18,733 nt of DNA from positions 1-18,733 of the forward strand of contig JAZNKR010000114.1 of the NCBI GenBank assembly GCA_045578665.1. The letters run 5' to 3'. Within the stretch, counting starts at the first letter, position 1, and the number at the start of each line of letters is the position of its first letter. Below the pieces are notes generated by a model. That model did not search any database. It worked only from the letters and a program-made list of their open reading frames with translations, and was not told the origin of the DNA. This document shows, piece by piece, positions 15,808 to 18,733 of the stretch. This stretch comes from HGM04593 sp045578665. Its GTDB lineage: Bacteria; Bacteroidota; Bacteroidia; Bacteroidales; Bacteroidaceae. The translations under genes were made by a program, and so were the position numbers.

Positions 15808-18507
15808 AGCAGCTGTTCCATTGCACTTGACAATATATGTACCCTCAGCAGGAGCTGTGATTGTACCATACGCAGCAGCAACCTTTGCGCCGGTTACGGT
15901 GTAGAGTTCAATATACGAATCTGCTGAAGAAGATATGCTGAGCCCTGATACAGTCAAAGCCATTCCGTCAGCCTCTATCTGCTTGATATCGGTAGGATAT
16001 ACCTTGCAGGCAGTGTACTCGTATATATTGGCCTTGGTAGTTGTGGTTCCGTCAATATCTGTCTCCACCATGCAGCTTTCTGTAAGCAGATTATAGGAGT
16101 TGAATATGTTTGTAGTAACGGAACCGTGCTCCTCCTTCTCGTTTGTCTCGCCGTTCTCTTCGGAGACGCTCATTTCTTCTTTCTCTATAAAACCGTTGCT
16201 GTTACCTACGATCAGATACTTTGTTGTGCGCTTCATTTCGCGTTCAATCTCGGTCCTTGTCAATTTGAGAGTATTGCCGTTGATATCGAAATCGAGCATA
16301 GTGCAACGTGAGATATACCAATCATCGGTTTCGTAGTCCCACTCGTAATCGGCATAAGAGTAATACTCCGTATTGTGTGAGATCGCGTCTTCGTTGAATA
16401 CAAGATACTCATCGTCGTACATTGTACAGGGGTCAACAGGGTATCTGTAGTTGAATTCCACAACCTCTTCCCGGCTATAGTTCTTGTATGAGCCTTCCCA
16501 CTTGTTGCTGAGTGGATTCCAACTGTAATATGCCTCCATGCGTTCATTGCCTTTACGCAATTCCTCGCTCTTTGAACTGTTTACGGGATTGCCGTTTTCA
16601 TCGATATAACGCTCTATTCTGGTGAGTGTGCCGTCGGCAGCTACAGTTTCAATAGGAAGACAATATTTGTCGCTGACTTCGAAGGTCTTGCTCTCCCGAT
16701 TGTATGAGTATGTGATTTGGATGAAATCTTTGGTATTCTCTGTTCTGGATGCGTATGAGATGCTTCCGTCATCTTCGTCATACTCATAATCGGTACACTG
16801 ATATGTTCCGTTATCGAGCAGTTTGTACTCTGTCATGCTGCCAAGCAGCTCTATGGGTGTCCCGTTGTTGGAGTTCATATAAGCATAGTCGTATTCGTAG
16901 ACTTTGTAACCTTTGTCGTTGTACTCATATGCCGTCTTGCTATACTTCAGGAAAGGCTGGTCGGGAGCCATAGAGACCTCAATTGTAGTAGACAAGGGCC
17001 AACCCTTTTCTGTGAACTTGTAGCTTGCTCTTGCTCTTTGACCGCCATAACTGGTGATAATTTCATAGTCTGTCAAGGGGGTAAGTTTGTCGCCCTCTTT
17101 CAGATAGTAGCCAATGCACTCCTCGGACTGATTGGCGCCGATGAGGGTCTTCTTCTGGACTATGGTCTTCTGTACCTTGCCATCTGCACCGTAGTATGTG
17201 TACTGTGCGACGTAGTTGCCATCGATTTCAACGGCAGAGGTAAGGACATAGCTGTTGTCGTCATTGTATGTAACACTGCCCATAGGATCACCGTCTGCGT
17301 CATACAATGTATGGTTCACAGACTCGTTCACTCCGTCGTATGTAGATGTTCTCCTCAGGATATTGTTTGAAAGCCACTCGCCCTTCTCCTGGTTTTCGAT
17401 TTGCCATTCGCCGTCGTAGTAATTTTCGCTGCGGATAGAGTAGTTGACCTTGAACTGCTCCTGGAAGCCGCCATCCTCGTACTTCATACCGGTTGCTATT
17501 GTGCGGTTGACGGGCACCCACTTGCGGTCATATTCGCCATATTCGTAAAAAGTATATGTCTTATAGTTTGCCTCAGGGGTATTGTCCTGAATTTCGTAAT
17601 AACTTCCGTAGCAATAGGATAACTCGCCATTGTTGTATTGTTTAATAAGTTCTCCTCTTTTGTTGCCGAAATAGTGTTCCTCTTCACTTTCAAGTACATA
17701 TCCTGTGCCTTCGTAGTCGGAATATACTCTGTAGGTAACGAAATCGCTGCCGAATGTGCTCTCGCGTTTGGAATATTGCGAACTTCTGCTCTTCAGGATA
17801 TATTGCTCTGCGGGCTGATACCAGGCATACTCTTCGCTGGAGTAGATGCTACCATCGGAGTTGTAATAGATATCCTTCACGCGGTAGCCGTATTTAAGAT
17901 CTGCCATATCGTCGTAGTATTGGTGAGCGTAGTCGAAATGCTCCTCTCTTTCAAGATATGGCTCTCCTGTACCTTCGGTTATTCCATATGTCTTGCGGAC
18001 GGTGAGACGCTTAAACGAATCGATTTCGCGCTCCTCTTTGCTCTCGAAAGACCATTCATCGCTATAGTACGGCTTCATCTCTATAAGTTTCGATGTCCAG
18101 AAGTTGAATTGGCCTATTGTATATGTGTACCTCGACTCGTAGGTTCTGGAATCGCTTGCAGTCTTTACCAACTTTCTGTGGCCATACTCATCGTATGTGT
18201 ATGTAGAGTTAAATTCCTCGTTGCCGTCAACCTTATAAGAATATTTCGAAAGCAGAATAGTGTCGTAGGGGGTATATCCTGCAACATCGTTTTCTATCTG
18301 CTGTGCGACTATACGCGCAGCTGTCTCCAATTTTGTTTTCTTCAGCGGTCTCCTGAATTTCGCTGTTGGAGCCACATTGCCGGCTATATTGAACTCCACT
18401 CCCGGCGCCTGAGGGCGGGGGACAGAACGTTCGGTACCTGATTGTGCGGTAACCGTGGCAAACGTTGCCATAAGCATCGTTGCCAGACAGAGGTAAAACT
18501 TTTTCAT
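15790..18507 (-). CDS. Large secreted protein with T9SS-type C-terminal sorting domain
   Basis: A 905-aa protein with an N-terminal signal peptide (MKKFYLCLATMLMATFATVTAQ). A pro-like segment with RRPLKKTKLETAARIV follows, then some 750 residues very rich in Tyr, Glu and Asp with recurring Y-x-Y and YDEYG-like strands that recall beta-hairpin/YD-type repeats. The last ~70 residues (YPTDIKQIEADG... to GTYIVKCNGTAATVMVR) have the form of a type A T9SS sorting domain: a beta strand, a G-rich turn, G-x-Y-I-V-K, and a basic end. The predicted fate is export by Sec, then T9SS release or anchoring at the cell surface. The molecular function is unknown; no catalytic motif was seen. The start is fixed by the signal peptide and by the promoter 26 nt upstream (18533-18563). 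It is monocistronic, ending at the terminator 15732-15775. Confidence 0.85.
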   Translation of the reverse strand: MKKFYLCLATMLMATFATVTAQSGTERSVPRPQAPGVEFNIAGNVAPTAKFRRPLKKTKLETAARIVAQQIENDVAGYTPYDTILLSKYSYKVDGNEEFNSTYTYDEYGHRKLVKTASDSRTYESRYTYTIGQFNFWTSKLIEMKPYYSDEWSFESKEEREIDSFKRLTVRKTYGITEGTGEPYLEREEHFDYAHQYYDDMADLKYGYRVKDIYYNSDGSIYSSEEYAWYQPAEQYILKSRSSQYSKRESTFGSDFVTYRVYSDYEGTGYVLESEEEHYFGNKRGELIKQYNNGELSYCYGSYYEIQDNTPEANYKTYTFYEYGEYDRKWVPVNRTIATGMKYEDGGFQEQFKVNYSIRSENYYDGEWQIENQEKGEWLSNNILRRTSTYDGVNESVNHTLYDADGDPMGSVTYNDDNSYVLTSAVEIDGNYVAQYTYYGADGKVQKTIVQKKTLIGANQSEECIGYYLKEGDKLTPLTDYEIITSYGGQRARASYKFTEKGWPLSTTIEVSMAPDQPFLKYSKTAYEYNDKGYKVYEYDYAYMNSNNGTPIELLGSMTEYKLLDNGTYQCTDYEYDEDDGSISYASRTENTKDFIQITYSYNRESKTFEVSDKYCLPIETVAADGTLTRIERYIDENGNPVNSSKSEELRKGNERMEAYYSWNPLSNKWEGSYKNYSREEVVEFNYRYPVDPCTMYDDEYLVFNEDAISHNTEYYSYADYEWDYETDDWYISRCTMLDFDINGNTLKLTRTEIEREMKRTTKYLIVGNSNGFIEKEEMSVSEENGETNEKEEHGSVTTNIFNSYNLLTESCMVETDIDGTTTTKANIYEYTACKVYPTDIKQIEADGMALTVSGLSISSSADSYIELYTVTGAKVAAAYGTITAPAEGTYIVKCNGTAATVMVR

Positions 18508-18532
18508 ACTTTTGCATTTTTTGTTGTTGACG

Positions 18533-18563
18533 CAAAAGTAAACATTTTTTGTAAGTTCGCAAA
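18533..18563 (-). promoter_or_regulatory. Promoter of the T9SS-type secreted protein gene
   Basis: On the minus strand, TTTG (18560-18563), a 19-nt spacer and TACTTTTG (18533-18540) match the Bacteroidetes TTTG-N19-TAnnTTTG promoter exactly. The predicted start, near 18526, leaves a leader of about 18 nt before the ATG at 18505-18507. Confidence 0.85.
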
Positions 18564-18636
18564 ATTTTCAGGAATTTACATTCCTCCTCTTGAACCTTAG
18601 ATTTGCACAATGAAAAATTATACAATATATAATTAC

Positions 18637-18644
18637 TACATTTG
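18637..18644 (+). promoter_or_regulatory. Probable -7 box of the gene starting at the right edge
   Basis: TACATTTG matches TAnnTTTG and would start transcription near 18651, 14 nt before the ATG at 18665. No TTTG lies at the normal -33 spacing (the nearest, 18602-18605, is 31 nt away). A short A+T inverted repeat (18616-18622/18628-18634) lies between the two divergent promoters and could be an operator or chance. Confidence 0.45.
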
Positions 18645-18664
18645 CAAAGTGAAGAAGGAAAAAG

Positions 18665-18733
18665 ATGTTTAACCGAAGTAAAGGAAGGCGGAGGTTAACC
18701 AACCTCTTCTATGGAATATTTATTTCCATCCCT
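18665..18733 (+). CDS. 5' end of a gene running off the window, probable membrane protein
   Basis: An ATG at 18665 opens a frame that stays open to the window end (23 codons: MFNRSKGRRRLTNLFYGIFI then SIP). It is preceded by a purine-rich AAGGAAAAAG and by a -7 box at the right distance. The strongly basic start followed by a hydrophobic run suits a membrane-anchored protein with the N-terminus inside. Two small inverted repeats lie within it (GAGGTT/AACCTC at 18691-18706, ATGGAA/TTCCAT at 18711-18729). Too little is visible to name it, and the call depends on sequence outside the window. Confidence 0.45.
   Translation, partial: MFNRSKGRRRLTNLFYGIFISIP

Noticed and set aside
15564..15809. 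81-codon plus-strand open frame crossing the right repeat
   Set aside because: It runs through the terminator hairpin and into the antisense of the T9SS gene end, with no promoter or ribosome site. The minus-strand relic in the same DNA reads more like protein.
17638..18441. 267-codon plus-strand open frame
   Set aside because: It is antisense to the N-terminal half of the T9SS-type protein, which has a signal peptide, sorting domain and perfect promoter. The shadow has a Cys/Val/Ile-rich translation with no start signals.
1..18733. tRNA gene as the island's attachment site; CRISPR array
   Set aside because: No cloverleaf or CCA-ended sequence was found near either repeat. The only repeats spaced apart are the two terminator copies ~11.7 kb apart, not a spaced array.

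Overview
The window looks like chromosomal DNA of a Bacteroidales bacterium (Bacteroides/Prevotella/Muribaculaceae-like). The support is: promoters of the TTTG-N19-20-TAnnTTTG type, outer-membrane beta-barrel proteins ending in an aromatic residue, a protein with a type IX secretion (T9SS)-style C-terminal sorting domain, and few Shine-Dalgarno-like sites. No rRNA, tRNA, CRISPR array, transposase or integrase gene was recognised.

Layout. (1) 1-450 has no convincing protein gene, but holds a -7-like box at its edge, several hairpins and a very strong orphan terminator (236-276), so it may carry a small RNA. (2) 451-1071 is a small PorT-like outer-membrane barrel with its own promoter and terminator. 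(3) 1267-4008 is a two-gene unit: an SLC13/DASS anion symporter followed 24 nt later by a 419-aa outer-membrane porin-like barrel, plausibly an inner- plus outer-membrane uptake route for a dicarboxylate-type anion. (4) 4113-15205, all on the minus strand, is a compact five-gene defence-type operon. In transcription order it encodes an SNF2-family helicase, a 1010-aa beta-class (type III Mod-like) DNA methyltransferase, an AAA/ABC-like ATPase, a Cys-rich protein of unknown function, and a 1076-aa DEAD/DEAH helicase with a C-terminal PD-(D/E)XK-like motif (type III Res-like). The last three genes overlap or nearly abut. (5) 15790-18507 (minus) is a large secreted, Tyr-rich T9SS-type protein with a near-perfect Bacteroidetes promoter. 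(6) At the right edge a divergent gene probably begins at 18665.

The most notable structural point is that the defence operon lies exactly between two direct copies of a ~64-70 bp segment (4036-4099 and 15738-15807; 61 of 64 aligned positions identical, plus one 6-nt indel). Each copy holds a palindromic bidirectional terminator and matches the last codons, stop and 3' flank of the T9SS gene. The simplest reading is that the porin gene and the T9SS gene once converged on a single terminator, and that an ~11.7 kb defence cassette was inserted there with duplication of the site. The methyltransferase gene also looks mosaic: its catalytic/target-recognition core is clearly more A+T-rich than its two ends.

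The five-gene set combines type III restriction-modification parts with an SNF2 helicase and an ATPase plus Cys-rich partner. It recalls helicase-methylase-ATPase (Hma)-type systems but does not fit classical type III R-M, BREX or DISARM. Identification is from motifs only; no searches were run.
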